Shown here piece after piece: positions 22,555 to 32,916 of a DNA stretch of 60,631 bases. The stretch is taken from positions 2,985,001-3,045,631 of the forward strand of contig NC_017790.1 in NCBI RefSeq assembly GCF_000252445.1, read 5' to 3'. The position numbers were made by a program, and so were the translations under genes. The notes below the pieces were generated by a model. That model had not been told where the DNA came from and ran no database searches. It worked only from the letters and a program-made list of their open reading frames with translations. Numbering within the stretch: position 1 is the stretch's first letter; every line of letters starts with the position of its first letter. Source of the stretch: Deinococcus gobiensis I-0. GTDB lineage: Bacteria > Deinococcota > Deinococci > Deinococcales > Deinococcaceae.

Positions 22555-23915
22555 ACCTGAAGATCGAAGGGGCGCGGGTGGCCCTCCCCGGCGGCCTGCA
22601 GGAGGCGGTAGTGGGGGTGGAGGGCGGCCAGATCGTGGCCGTGGAGGCGCAGCTGGGGGCCGCGAAACGCACCGTGGACGCGCGCGGCCTGCTGCTGCTG
22701 CCCGGGGTGGTGGACCCTCATGTCCATTTCAGTGAGCCGGGGCGCGGCCACTGGGAGGGCTGGGCGCACGGCAGCCGCGCCGCCGCCGCCGGGGGCGTGA
22801 CCACCGTGGTCGAGATGCCCCTGAACGCCATTCCGGCGACCGTGGACGTGGACGCCCTGCGCCTGAAGGTCGCGGCGGCGAGCGCCGGGTCGCGGGTGGA
22901 CTACGCGCTGTGGGGCGGCCTGATGGACGACAACCGCGCCGAGCTGCCGGGGCTGCACGCGGCCGGGGTGTGCGGCTTCAAGGCCTTCATGCTGGAAATC
23001 GACGACGGCAGCTTCCGGCACGCGCCCGACCATGTCCTGTACTCCGGCATGGGCACGCTGGCGGGGCTGGGGGCACGCCTGGCGGTCCACGCCGAGAACA
23101 GCGCCCTGATCCACGGCCTGTCGCGCGACCTGCGGGCGCGGGGCCGCCATGACCCGGCGGCGTGGCTCGAAGCCCACCCGCCCGTCTCCGAGCTGGAAGC
23201 GGTCCAGCGGGCACTGCTGTTCGCGCGCGACACCGGCTGCGCGCTGCACCTCGTCCACCTCAGCCTGCCCGAGTCGCTGGCCGCAGCGGCGGCGGCCCGG
23301 GCGGCGGGTCAGGACGTGACCACCGAGGTCTGTGCCCACCACCTGACCCTGACCGACGGGGACTTCCTGCGGCTGGGCGCGGTCGCCAAGTGTGCGCCGC
23401 CGCTGCGCGACCCCGGGCGGGTCGAGGGGCTGTGGGCGGCGGTGCAGGCCGGCACGGTGGACTGCCTCGCCAGCGACCACTCGCCCGCGCCAATGGCCGA
23501 CAAGGCCGGCGACGACATCTGGCGGGCCTGGGGGGGCATCAACGGCCTCCAGCTCACGCTGCCGCTGCTGCTCGACGAGGGCACGCGCCGGGGCGTGGAC
23601 GTGGCCCGGCTGTCGCGCCTGCTCTCGGGCAACCCGGCCCGGCTCGCGGGGCTGGGGGACCGCAAGGGCCGGGTCGCGCCGGGCTTCGACGCCGACCTCG
23701 TGCTCGTGCGCCCGGACGCGCCCTGGACCCTGCGCGCCGATCATCTGCACTCGCGTCATCCCTGGTCGCCCTTTCTGGGCCGCCGGTTCTCACACCGCGT
23801 CGAGACGGTCTGGCGGCGCGGCGAGCGGCTGGTGGAGGGCGGGAACCTCCTGCCCGGCGTGGCCGGCGGCCTGTGGCAGCGGCCCGGACAGCCGGCCGGG
23901 ACGCCCATCGCCTGA
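22548..23915 (+). CDS. allB: Allantoinase
   Basis: Zinc amidohydrolase that opens the hydantoin ring of allantoin to allantoate. 455 residues, the usual length. Metal ligands are DPHVHFSEPGR (His58, His60), the carboxylated lysine in GFKAFML (about 144), AVHAEN, LVHLSL, and the catalytic Asp in ASDHSP (about 310). The MPLNAIPATVD segment is typical of AllB rather than dihydropyrimidinase. The GTG start lies in the second copy of a duplicated ribosome-binding site. It follows the permease by about 100 nt. No allantoate-degrading gene is in the window. Confidence 0.92.
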   Translation: MLDLKIEGARVALPGGLQEAVVGVEGGQIVAVEAQLGAAKRTVDARGLLLLPGVVDPHVHFSEPGRGHWEGWAHGSRAAAAGGVTTVVEMPLNAIPATVDVDALRLKVAAASAGSRVDYALWGGLMDDNRAELPGLHAAGVCGFKAFMLEIDDGSFRHAPDHVLYSGMGTLAGLGARLAVHAENSALIHGLSRDLRARGRHDPAAWLEAHPPVSELEAVQRALLFARDTGCALHLVHLSLPESLAAAAAARAAGQDVTTEVCAHHLTLTDGDFLRLGAVAKCAPPLRDPGRVEGLWAAVQAGTVDCLASDHSPAPMADKAGDDIWRAWGGINGLQLTLPLLLDEGTRRGVDVARLSRLLSGNPARLAGLGDRKGRVAPGFDADLVLVRPDAPWTLRADHLHSRHPWSPFLGRRFSHRVETVWRRGERLVEGGNLLPGVAGGLWQRPGQPAGTPIA

Positions 23916-24018
23916 GCGCGGCGCGCTGGAACATCCATCCTTGCGGGGCGTCCCGCCGCCGGCCATCCGGACCCGCCACTCTGCACCTGTGCACCCCCCA
24001 GGATCACCCGCCGACCCG

Positions 24019-24024
24019 TACACT
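24019..24024 (+). promoter_or_regulatory. Leaderless -10 box before the cinA-thpR-recA operon
   Basis: TACACT, 6 nt before a GTG at 24031 that opens a 20-codon leader ORF. The geometry equals that of other leaderless genes here. The -35 region is poor. Confidence 0.4.
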
Positions 24025-24030
24025 CGGCGG

Positions 24031-24093
24031 GTGAAAGCTCTGGCGTTTTATTCAGTTTTGACCTATACTTCCTTGAGGTTGTTATGCTTCTAG
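24031..24093 (+). CDS. 20-codon leader ORF overlapping the cinA start
   Basis: GTG-initiated peptide MKALAFYSVLTYTSLRLLCF, stopping at TAG ten bases inside cinA in another frame. It is hydrophobic and rich in codons rare in this genome (TTA, TTG, AGG, TAT). A leaderless -10 box precedes it. It could be a regulatory leader for the recA operon or a by-product of an AT-rich promoter region. Confidence 0.3.
   Translation: MKALAFYSVLTYTSLRLLCF
24064..24069 (+). promoter_or_regulatory. Alternative -10 box (TATACT) for cinA
   Basis: TATACT, 14 nt before the cinA ATG. A conventional start from here would give a short leader with the TTGAGG Shine-Dalgarno. Confidence 0.4.
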
Positions 24094-25303
24094 CAGAAAT
24101 CATCAGCGTAGGCACGGAACTGCTGTTCGGCGAGATCGTCGACAGCAACGCCGCCTTTCTGGCCCGCGAACTGGGGGCCCGGGGCGTCAACCTGCACCGC
24201 AAGACGGTCCTGGGGGACAACCTCGGCCGCGTGACGGACGCCGTGCGGCTGGCCCTGTCGCGCGCCGACCTCGTGCTGGTGGGCGGGGGCCTGGGACCGA
24301 CCGACGACGACCTCAGCCGCGAGGCCATCGCCGCCGCGCTGGGCGAGACGCCCGCCGAGGACCCCGGGCTGATCGCGTGGCTCGAGGGCCTGTATTCCGC
24401 GCGCGGCCGCGTCATGCCGCAGATCAACCGCAAGCAGGCCTGGCTCATTCCCTCGGCCGAGGCGCTGCCCAACCCGGTCGGCACCGCGCCGGGCTGGTTC
24501 GTGCGCCTGACGGGCGAGGGGGGCCGGCCGCAGTACGTGGTCGCCATGCCCGGCCCGCCCCGCGAGATGAACCAGATGTGGCGCGAGCAGGTCGTGCCCC
24601 GGCTGCCGCTGCCCGATCAGGCGCTGTACGCCGTGACCGTGCACACCCAGGGCCTCGGCGAGAGCGACGTGGCCGAGCGTCTGGGCGCCCTGACCCGCCA
24701 GGCCAACCCCAGCGTGGCGACCTATTTCCGCAAGACGGGCGTGGACGTCCGCGTGGCGGCGAGCGCCCCGAGCGAGGGCGAGGCCCGCGCGCTGGCCCAG
24801 CCGGTGCTCGAAGGCGTGCGCGCCGACCTGGCCCGCTGGACCTGGGGCGAGGACGACGACACCCTGGCCGGGGCCGTGGGCAAGCTGCTCGGGGGCCGCA
24901 CCCTGGGGGTCATCGAGGCGGGGAGTGCGGGCATGCTCAGCACCCTGCTGGCCGACGAGGCGGGCTTTCACGACGCCGCCGTCACGACCGACCACGCCCG
25001 CCTGATCACCCTGGGCCTGACGCCGGTCACGCTGCGCGACGCCGGGCTGGTCAGCGAGGGGGCCGCCCGCGAGCTCGCCGCCGGGGCGCGCGAGCACCTC
25101 GCCTCCGACGTGGGCCTGAGCGTGGTCGTGAACACGCGCGGCGAGAACGCCGGGCAGGCCTTCGTGGCCGTGGATGTGGAAGGCCGCAGCAAGACCGCCC
25201 GCATCGACTGGGGCGGCGCCCCCGACCAGGTACGTGAGCGCGCCGCCGTCGCCGCCCTGGCACTGGCCTACCGCGCCCTGCGCCCGGCCGCCGAGGAATC
25301 CCT

Positions 25304-25307
<4 letters not shown>
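24084..25307 (+). CDS. cinA: CinA-family protein (competence/damage-inducible), C-terminal domain degenerate
   Basis: 407 residues. The N-terminal MoCF/COG1058 pyrophosphatase-like domain has EIISVGTELLFGEIVDSNAAFLA and GGLGPTDDDLSREAIA. The C-terminal domain should be a nicotinamide-mononucleotide deamidase with an AESCTGG-type motif. Here the equivalent reads VIEAGSAGML (about residues 274-283): the usual nucleophile serine is alanine, so deamidase activity is doubtful. It overlaps thpR by 4 nt and heads the cinA-thpR-recA operon, as in other Deinococcus genomes. Confidence 0.92.
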
Positions 25308-27180
<1,873 letters not shown>

Positions 27181-27318
27181 GTCCGGGCGTTCCACTCCCA
27201 CTTTCGGCGGATGCGCCGGCTTCTGCCGGCCCGCCATGCTGGGCGCGGTTCGGCAGCGGGTCTTCTCTCCGGTGTGGGAGTCATCGACACCCCGCTCCGA
27301 ACCACCTCTATATAGACC

Positions 27319-27350
27319 ACCCCCCCATCCGGGTGAAGATGGGGGGGTGT
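27319..27350. terminator. Strong hairpin between recA and bioY
   Basis: CACCCCCCCATC (27319-27330) pairs perfectly with GATGGGGGGGTG (27339-27350) around an 8-nt loop. The genes converge, so it probably serves both strands. Confidence 0.8.
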
Positions 27351-27366
27351 TGCTGATTGGTCAGGC

Positions 27367-27942
27367 TCAGCGGCGGGTCAGCGACCAGGCCCCCGGCAGC
27401 AGCAGGGCAGCCAGCCCCAGCTTGAGGGCGTCGCCCAGCACGAAGGGGGTAAGCCCCGCGTGCAGCAGCGCCTGCCCACGCAGGCCGGTCACGGCCCCCA
27501 GCCAGGGCAGCCCCAGCGCGTAGATGACGACGCTACCCACCAGCATGGCCAGGGCCGCGCCCCAGATGCGGCGGTCCAGCCCGAAGCGCTGCGCCAGAAA
27601 GCCCACGAGCGCGGCGGCCAGCGGATAGCTCAGCAGGTAGCCGCCGGTCGGCCCCAGGAACTTGGCGAACGAGCCGCTGCCACCCGCGAAGACCGGCAGG
27701 CCCGCCGCGCCCAGCGCGAGGTACAGCGCCAGCGCCGCGAAACCCCGTTTCCAGCCCAGCGCTGCGCCAACCAGCAGCACGCCCAGGGTCTGGAGCGTGA
27801 CCGGCACAGGATGCAGGGGCACCTCGGCCTGCGCGAGCAGCGAGACGAAGGCCGCGCCGCCCGCGACGAGCAGGAGGTCGCGGGTCAGGCCCCGGGCGGG
27901 GGCCAGCGTGCGGGACAGGGTGGGATAGGTGGTCTGGGTCAT
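27367..27942 (-). CDS. bioY: Biotin transporter BioY (S component)
   Basis: 191-residue membrane protein with about six helices. BioY features are VPLHPVPVTLQTLGVLLVGAALG near residues 41-63 and GPTGGYLLSYPLAAALVGFLA near 97-117. It imports biotin alone or with an ECF module; no ATPase partner is in the window. The ATG overlaps the birA stop (ATGA), and AAGGAG lies upstream. The birA-bioY pairing suggests biotin-responsive control by BirA. Confidence 0.93.
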   Translation of the reverse strand: MTQTTYPTLSRTLAPARGLTRDLLLVAGGAAFVSLLAQAEVPLHPVPVTLQTLGVLLVGAALGWKRGFAALALYLALGAAGLPVFAGGSGSFAKFLGPTGGYLLSYPLAAALVGFLAQRFGLDRRIWGAALAMLVGSVVIYALGLPWLGAVTGLRGQALLHAGLTPFVLGDALKLGLAALLLPGAWSLTRR

Positions 27943-28892
27943 GGGGAAACTCCTTGGGGATGAGAAGGCGAAAGCGCGCCGACAAGCTGCACGTCCCCGG
28001 CGCTGACGGTGTGCAGGATGCCGTCGGGGCTGCGGACGAGCAGGCTGCCGCTGGCGTCGAGGTCTTCGGCCACCCCGGCGACCGGGCCGCGCGGCGTGGC
28101 GACCTCGACCGGGCGGCCCAGGGTCAGGCTGGCCGCGCGCCAGGCGTCCAGCACGGTGCCGGGCGGCTGCGCCAGCCAATGTTCCAGCGCCGCGAGGGTG
28201 TCGCCCAGCAGCTCGGCGCGGGTCAGGCCGGGCCGCCACTCGTCCAGGCAGGCCGCGCCGGGCGGGGCCGCCGTGACGTTCACGCCGATGCCCAGCACCG
28301 CCCGGCGCGCTTCCTCGCCGCGCAGCTCGGCTTCCAGCAGGATGCCCGCCGCCTTGCGCCCGTCACGGGCCAGCAGGTCGTTGGGCCACTTCAGGCCCAG
28401 GGGCCGCCCCGGCATTCCTCGTGTGGCCGCCGCGTGCAGGGCGACCCCGGCCGCCAGCGGGGCCAGGGCCAGCTCGGCCAGCGACAGGTCGCGCCGCAGC
28501 AGCACGCTGAACACCAGCACCCCGCTGCGGGTGTCCCAGGCGCGGCCCCGGCGGCCCCGGCCCCCGGTCTGGCGCTCGGCCACGCACACCGCGCCGTGCG
28601 GGGCGGGGGCGTGCGCGTCGTCGGCCCAGGCGCGGATCTCGTCCTGGGTGCTGCCCACCGTCCCGGCGTAGCGCATCGCCCGCCCGAACTCGCCGCGCAC
28701 CCCGACCAGGGCCGGCACCGGCGTGCCCGGCTCGAGGGCGTACCCGGCGCGCGAGATCCGCAGCGGCACGCCGCTCTGTTCCAGACGGTGGGCCAGGGTG
28801 CTGACCGTCACGCGGTTCACGCCCAGCAGGGCGCCCAGCGCCTCGCCCGACTGGGGCTGGTCACTGAGGAGGGGAAGCAGACGCTGGGGCAT
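27939..28892 (-). CDS. birA: Bifunctional biotin ligase/repressor BirA
   Basis: 317 residues. An N-terminal helix-turn-helix (about 15-50, GEALGALLGVNRVTVSTLAHRLEQSG) is followed by the biotin protein ligase domain. That domain shows TVGSTQDE, the biotinyl-AMP loop TGGRGRRGRAWD, LKWPNDLL and the GIGVNV motif. It attaches biotin to carboxyl-carrier proteins and probably represses biotin genes. Start 28892 (MPQRLLPLL) is chosen by family length; the frame is open for 28 codons upstream. Divergent from the Fur-family gene. Confidence 0.93.
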   Translation of the reverse strand: MPQRLLPLLSDQPQSGEALGALLGVNRVTVSTLAHRLEQSGVPLRISRAGYALEPGTPVPALVGVRGEFGRAMRYAGTVGSTQDEIRAWADDAHAPAPHGAVCVAERQTGGRGRRGRAWDTRSGVLVFSVLLRRDLSLAELALAPLAAGVALHAAATRGMPGRPLGLKWPNDLLARDGRKAAGILLEAELRGEEARRAVLGIGVNVTAAPPGAACLDEWRPGLTRAELLGDTLAALEHWLAQPPGTVLDAWRAASLTLGRPVEVATPRGPVAGVAEDLDASGSLLVRSPDGILHTVSAGDVQLVGALSPSHPQGVSP

Positions 28893-29013
28893 TCGGTTCT
28901 GTGTTTTACGGGAAAAGCCGAACGGAAGGCAACTGGACCGGGTCCAGAGATCGCGCGGCGGCCCCGTCCGGCACACCGTGAGCAGGATTCCGGCAAGCGT
29001 GGAGCGGGTTTGC

Positions 29014-29019
29014 TAGAGT
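29014..29019 (+). promoter_or_regulatory. Leaderless -10 box, Fur-family gene
   Basis: TAGAGT, 8 nt before the ATG at 29028. Confidence 0.55.
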
Positions 29020-29027
29020 GCGGCATT

Positions 29028-29426
29028 ATGACGATGGTGCGGCAAACCAAGCAGCGCGCGGCGGTGATCGAGGTTCTGCGGACATCGCGCGCCCATCCCG
29101 ACGCGGCCGGGGTTCACGCGGCCGTGCGCGAGCAACTGCCCAGCGTGAGCCTGGGAACGGTGTACCGCACCCTCGACGCCCTGGTCCGTGACGGCGTCCT
29201 GGTCACCATCGAGCGTGCCGGGCAGGCGACCCGCTACGACTACCGCCACGAGGGCGAGGAACACCACCACGCGGTGTGCCGGGGTTGCGGCGCGATCTTC
29301 GACGTGGAGGTCGGCGCGCTGCCCTACCTGCCCCGGGCCGCGCTGCCCAGCGGCTTTCAGGTGACCGACGTGCGCCTGGAGTTCATGGGCATCTGCCCCG
29401 GTTGCCTGGAGCGCCCGAGCAACTGA
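29028..29426 (+). CDS. Fur-family metalloregulator (PerR/Fur/Zur-like)
   Basis: 132 residues. The winged helix at 1-75 contains HPDAAGVHAAVREQLPSVSLGTVYRTLDALVRDG. A metal-sensing histidine cluster follows (EEHHHAVC), then two CxxC structural-zinc pairs, CRGC and CPGC. The overall pattern fits the PerR/Fur group; which metal or peroxide it senses cannot be decided by eye. Leaderless promoter. Divergent from birA with 135 nt between starts; no Fur-box palindrome was identified. Confidence 0.92.
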   Translation: MTMVRQTKQRAAVIEVLRTSRAHPDAAGVHAAVREQLPSVSLGTVYRTLDALVRDGVLVTIERAGQATRYDYRHEGEEHHHAVCRGCGAIFDVEVGALPYLPRAALPSGFQVTDVRLEFMGICPGCLERPSN

Positions 29427-29477
29427 CCTCCCTGCGCCGCGCCGGCAGCAGAGCAACCTGTCCCCCCAGCGCGGCGC

Positions 29478-29483
29478 TACGCT
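29478..29483 (+). promoter_or_regulatory. Leaderless -10 box, membrane protein
   Basis: TACGCT, 7 nt before the ATG at 29491. Confidence 0.5.
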
Positions 29484-29490
29484 CGCAGGC

Positions 29491-30174
29491 ATGACCGCGC
29501 CGCTTTCTCCTGTCCCCGAACCGCAGGCCTTTCCGGCCTACCGGCTGCGCGAGTTCCTGCCGGCCTTCTTGCTGGGCTGGGGCCTGGGCGCGCTCCTGAC
29601 CTTCGGGGTGCGTGCCCTGGGCGACGCCCTGCTGACCACCCCCTGCGCGGGCCGCACGCTGCTCTCGCTGGCGATGCCGCTGCTGCTGGGGCCGGGCGGC
29701 CTGGGCTTCACGGCCCTGAGCTGGCGCCGCCCGCGCCGCGCCGCCCTGGGGCTGGGCCTGGTGGTCGCCTCGCTGATGCCGGCGCTGTACGTGGGCGCGC
29801 GCGACATCGGCGAGCTGCGCACGACCGGCTGCGCGGGCGGCTACGTGGTGCTGGCGACCCCGGGCACCCGCTCGGTGAGCACGCTGTCGCTGCGCGGCGG
29901 CGAGTCGCGTGAGCTGACCGGACGCATCGGCGGCTATACCCCCCAGACCCACCCCGGCACCTTCCGGCTCGCGGCCCAGAGCAGCACCCCCAGCGTGGTG
30001 GTCACGCTGCCGAAAGCGGCGGTACGGGCGGGCGAGGTCTTTCCGGTGCAGGTCACGGTCCTGAAGGGCGCGGCCATCAACACCTTCACGGCCGGCGTGC
30101 AGGCCACCCAGACGGCCCCGGACGGCCGGACGCTGGCCGCCGACGGCACGCTGGAAATCGACGTCCGGCCCTGA
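29491..30174 (+). CDS. Hypothetical membrane protein, 227 aa
   Basis: Not recognised. Three hydrophobic segments (about residues 22-48, 55-75 and 84-102) are followed by an external beta-rich domain of about 120 residues, rich in Thr, Ser, Val and Gly. That domain has TPGTRSVSTLSLRGGESRELTG near its start and ends in EIDVRP. It could be an anchored Ig-like or adhesion-type domain. Two cysteines are present. Leaderless promoter; single gene. Confidence 0.75.
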   Translation: MTAPLSPVPEPQAFPAYRLREFLPAFLLGWGLGALLTFGVRALGDALLTTPCAGRTLLSLAMPLLLGPGGLGFTALSWRRPRRAALGLGLVVASLMPALYVGARDIGELRTTGCAGGYVVLATPGTRSVSTLSLRGGESRELTGRIGGYTPQTHPGTFRLAAQSSTPSVVVTLPKAAVRAGEVFPVQVTVLKGAAINTFTAGVQATQTAPDGRTLAADGTLEIDVRP

Positions 30175-30316
30175 GCCGCGCGCCGGCCTCCATTCTTGAC
30201 CCGGCCTTCAGAAACCCGCCAGCCTCACCGTTCGGCCGGTCCCGAGCGCGTATTCAGGGCGGCGGACGGCCCGCACCTGCCCCTGGACGGGCGCGCGGCG
30301 GGCCAGGGAGGGCGTT

Positions 30317-31153
30317 ATGGGCAAGGTCTGGTTCATCACGGGAACGTCGCGGGGCTTCGGATACGAGTGGGCCGATGCGGCGCTGGAGCGGGGCGACCGT
30401 GTGGCGGCGACGGCCCGCGACGCGGCGAGCCTGCACGGGCTGGTCGAGAAGTACGGCGACGCGGTGCTGCCCCTCACGCTGGACGTGAACAGCCGCGAGG
30501 CGGCCTTCGCGGCCGTGCGGCAGGCCCACGACCATTTCGGTCGCCTGGACGTGATCGTGAACAACGCGGGGTACGGCCAGTTCGGGCTGATCGAGGAACT
30601 GAGCGAGGCCGAGGTCCGCGACCAGTTCGAGACGAACGTGTTCGGGGCGCTGTGGGTCACGCAGGCGGCGCTGCCCTTCCTGCGGGCGCAGGGCAGCGGC
30701 CACATCATCCAGGTGTCGAGCATCGGGGGCATCAGTGCCTTCGGGGGCATCGGCATCTACAACGCCTCCAAGTGGGCGCTGGAGGGCTTCAGCCAGGCGC
30801 TGGCGACCGAGGTGCGGCCCCTGGGCATCTCCGTGACCCTCATCGAGCCGGGCGGCTTCGACACCGACTGGGGCGGCAGCTCGGCCCGGCACGCGCAGCC
30901 GCTGGACGCCTATGCCGAGGTCCACGAGCAGATGCGCCAGGCCCGCGCGTCCCGCGTCGCGGCCCCCGGCGATCCGCAGGCCACGCGCGGGCCCATCCTC
31001 AAGATCGTGGACGCCGCCGAGCCGCCCCTGCGCGTGTTCTTCGGCGAAGCGCCGTTGGCCATTGCCACCCGCGACTACGAGAGCCGCCTCGCCCTGTGGC
31101 GCGAGTGGCAGCCCGTGGCCCTGGAAGCCCAGGGCGGCGCGAAGGCGGACTGA
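30317..31153 (+). CDS. Short-chain dehydrogenase/reductase (SDR)
   Basis: 278-residue NAD(P)-dependent oxidoreductase of the classical SDR type. It has the nucleotide motif TGTSRGFG (residues 9-16), NNAGYG, the catalytic Ser in QVSSIGG, and YNASK (Tyr/Lys pair). The WFITGTSRGFG opening is typical of the subgroup that acts on small carbonyl compounds or steroids; the substrate is unknown. GGGAGGG lies just before the ATG at 30317. It stands alone between two unrelated genes. Confidence 0.92.
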   Translation: MGKVWFITGTSRGFGYEWADAALERGDRVAATARDAASLHGLVEKYGDAVLPLTLDVNSREAAFAAVRQAHDHFGRLDVIVNNAGYGQFGLIEELSEAEVRDQFETNVFGALWVTQAALPFLRAQGSGHIIQVSSIGGISAFGGIGIYNASKWALEGFSQALATEVRPLGISVTLIEPGGFDTDWGGSSARHAQPLDAYAEVHEQMRQARASRVAAPGDPQATRGPILKIVDAAEPPLRVFFGEAPLAIATRDYESRLALWREWQPVALEAQGGAKAD

Positions 31154-31299
31154 CCCGCCCACTCTGCATACTTTCTCGCCCGGAATACAGGAGGCGCGGC
31201 CGTTTCCGCGTCTTCTCCTGCCATCCGGGGGCCCCCGACCTCCCCTGGTCACCGAACGCCAGGCCCGCGCCGTTCTGGCAGCGCATCTGCCAAGCGACC

Positions 31300-31326
31300 A
31301 CAGATTATAGTCTGTAGATTATAAAC
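31300..31326. promoter_or_regulatory. Palindrome and direct repeat upstream of the XRE gene
   Basis: ACAGA-TTATAG-TCTGT (31300-31315), with AGATTATA repeated at 31302-31309 and 31316-31323. It sits just before the XRE -10 box and is a candidate autoregulatory site. Confidence 0.45.
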
Positions 31327-31330
31327 ATGT

Positions 31331-31336
31331 TAAGCT
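31331..31336 (+). promoter_or_regulatory. Leaderless -10 box, XRE regulator
   Basis: TAAGCT, 6 nt before the ATG at 31343. Confidence 0.5.
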
Positions 31337-31342
31337 GACCGG

Positions 31343-31567
31343 ATGACCTGGGAACAGACCGAACACTATCTCCGTGAGCAGATCCGGGCGCAGCCACGCG
31401 GATTCCAGACCGCGCTGGCCGAGCGCCTGGGCATCTCGCAGCCCGCCGTGGCGCAGTTCGTCGGGGGCGGAAAGAGCATCCCGACCTCGCACCTCTCGGC
31501 CATCCTCGACATGCTGGGCCTCGAACTGAGCGTGCAGCCCCGCAGTCCCCAGGGAGCGCGGCCGTGA
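31343..31567 (+). CDS. Small XRE-type helix-turn-helix regulator
   Basis: 74 residues, essentially a single HTH domain: [21 protein letters not shown] (about 19-39), then the helix [14 protein letters not shown]. It has no ligand domain, so it probably acts as a simple DNA-binding dimer. It overlaps the MarC gene (GTGA), which makes MarC its likely target. The palindrome and repeats upstream suggest autoregulation. Confidence 0.85.
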   Translation: MTWEQTEHYLREQIRAQPRGFQTALAERLGISQPAVAQFVGGGKSIPTSHLSAILDMLGLELSVQPRSPQGARP

Positions 31568-32217
31568 TGACCACCGAGATCGTGGCGATCATCACCCAGA
31601 CCTTCCTGACGATGCTGGTGGTCATGGACCCCATCGGGCTGGCCCCCATCTTCATCGGGCTGGCCGGCAACCGGCCCGCCTTCGAGCGCCGCCGCATCGC
31701 CCTCAAGGCCTCGCTGGTGGCGGGCGGCATCATCCTGCTGTTCGGGCTGGTGGGCCGGGCCCTGCTCGAGCACCTGGGCATCAGCCTGAGCGCCTTCCGC
31801 ATCGCGGGGGGCATCCTGCTGTTCATGATCGCGCTGGACATGGTCTTCGCGCGCCCCAGCGGCAGCAAGGAGACCCCCGAGGAGGAGCGCGAGGCCCAGG
31901 AACGCCAGGACATCAGCGTGTTCCCGCTGGCGATCCCGCTCATCGCCGGACCCGGCACGCTGGCGAGCATCATGATCCAGGCGAACACGGCGCACGGCAA
32001 CCCGGTGCTGCTGCTGGCCGTGTTCGCCATGACAGGCGTCGTGCTGTGGCTGTGTTACCTCGCCCTGCGCCTGAGCGGCCAGATCGGGCGGGTCATCGGC
32101 GTGACCGGCGTGCATGTGGTCACGCGCGTGCTGGGCGTGCTGCTGGGCGCGCTGGCCGTGCAGTACATCGCCGACGGCACCCTGGAACTCATGCGCGGCG
32201 GCCTGCGCCCCGGCTGA
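31564..32217 (+). CDS. MarC-family integral membrane protein
   Basis: 217 residues with six hydrophobic helices. MarC family signatures are [20 protein letters not shown] at the first helix and [19 protein letters not shown] in the second half, a two-fold pseudo-repeat. The biochemical role of MarC proteins is unsettled; older links to multiple antibiotic resistance were not confirmed. The GTG start at 31564 overlaps the XRE stop; the ATG one codon later is an alternative. Translationally coupled to the regulator. Confidence 0.9.
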   Translation: MMTTEIVAIITQTFLTMLVVMDPIGLAPIFIGLAGNRPAFERRRIALKASLVAGGIILLFGLVGRALLEHLGISLSAFRIAGGILLFMIALDMVFARPSGSKETPEEEREAQERQDISVFPLAIPLIAGPGTLASIMIQANTAHGNPVLLLAVFAMTGVVLWLCYLALRLSGQIGRVIGVTGVHVVTRVLGVLLGALAVQYIADGTLELMRGGLRPG

Positions 32218-32317
32218 GCCGGGCCTCTGCGGCCGCGTGCGGACCCGGCCGTCCCGCTTCCCTGTCCAGGCGCGGCGCTAAGCCACCTGGCGCAACATTT
32301 CCCTGATGACGGCGCTC

Positions 32318-32323
32318 TAGAAT
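32318..32323 (+). promoter_or_regulatory. Leaderless -10 box, HNH gene
   Basis: TAGAAT, 5 nt before the ATG at 32329. Confidence 0.55.
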
Positions 32324-32328
32324 GGGGC

Positions 32329-32889
32329 ATGAACACGGCCGGAACTGGAGGGGAAGAAGTCCACATACCGCGCGCGGCACCGGACCTGAACGCGCCGCGC
32401 GTCCTGGTGCTCAACGCGTCCTATGAACCGCTGCACGTCACGAGCGCCAAGCGGGCGATCACGCTGCTCCAGTACGGCGTGGCCGAGGTGCTGCAAAACA
32501 GCGCGGAGGTGGTCCGGTCGCCCAGCACCGTCCTGCCGATTCCCAGCGTCATCCGGCTGCGGCGCTACGTGCGCCGGCCGCGCGTGCATCCCGTGCCCTT
32601 CAACCGGCGCAACGTGCTGCGGCGCGACACCTTCACCTGCCAGTACTGCGGCAGCGCCGACGACCTCACGCTCGACCACGTCATGCCGCGTTCGCGCGGC
32701 GGGCGTCACGGCTGGGACAACGTGACCACCGCCTGCCGCGCCTGCAACCAGCGCAAGGGCAACCGCACCCCCGACGAGGCCGGGATGCCGCTGCGCACCC
32801 GCCCGCGCGCGCCGACCTTCGGGGTATATGCCCACGGACAGTTCGCGCACTGGCAACCCGTGTGGGCGCAGTACCTGGGCGGCCAGTAG
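32329..32889 (+). CDS. HNH endonuclease
   Basis: 186 residues. The opening RVLVLNASYEPLHVTSAKRAI is typical of the stand-alone bacterial HNH family. The nuclease core is CQYCGSADDLTLDHVMPRSRGGRHGWDN followed by CRACNQRKGN: two CxxC zinc pairs around the Asp-His catalytic pair and the distal Asn. The substrate and role are unknown; the family is common on chromosomes outside restriction loci. Leaderless promoter. The HD-domain gene follows 27 nt downstream with its own -10 box. Confidence 0.92.
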   Translation: MNTAGTGGEEVHIPRAAPDLNAPRVLVLNASYEPLHVTSAKRAITLLQYGVAEVLQNSAEVVRSPSTVLPIPSVIRLRRYVRRPRVHPVPFNRRNVLRRDTFTCQYCGSADDLTLDHVMPRSRGGRHGWDNVTTACRACNQRKGNRTPDEAGMPLRTRPRAPTFGVYAHGQFAHWQPVWAQYLGGQ

Positions 32890-32904
32890 GCGGAGGCGCG
32901 CCCC

Positions 32905-32910
32905 TAGACT
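32905..32910 (+). promoter_or_regulatory. Leaderless -10 box, HD-domain gene
   Basis: TAGACT, 6 nt before the ATG at 32917. Confidence 0.6.
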
Positions 32911-32916
32911 GGGGCC

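Noticed and set aside
24048..24066. A bona fide 17-bp RDRM at the recA operon
   Set aside because: Half-site spacing is too long and the left half matches poorly; kept only as a low-interest possibility.
27319..27350. C7/G7 tract as a possible G-quadruplex or phase-variation site
   Set aside because: The two tracts are perfect complements within a hairpin between convergent genes, best explained as a terminator.
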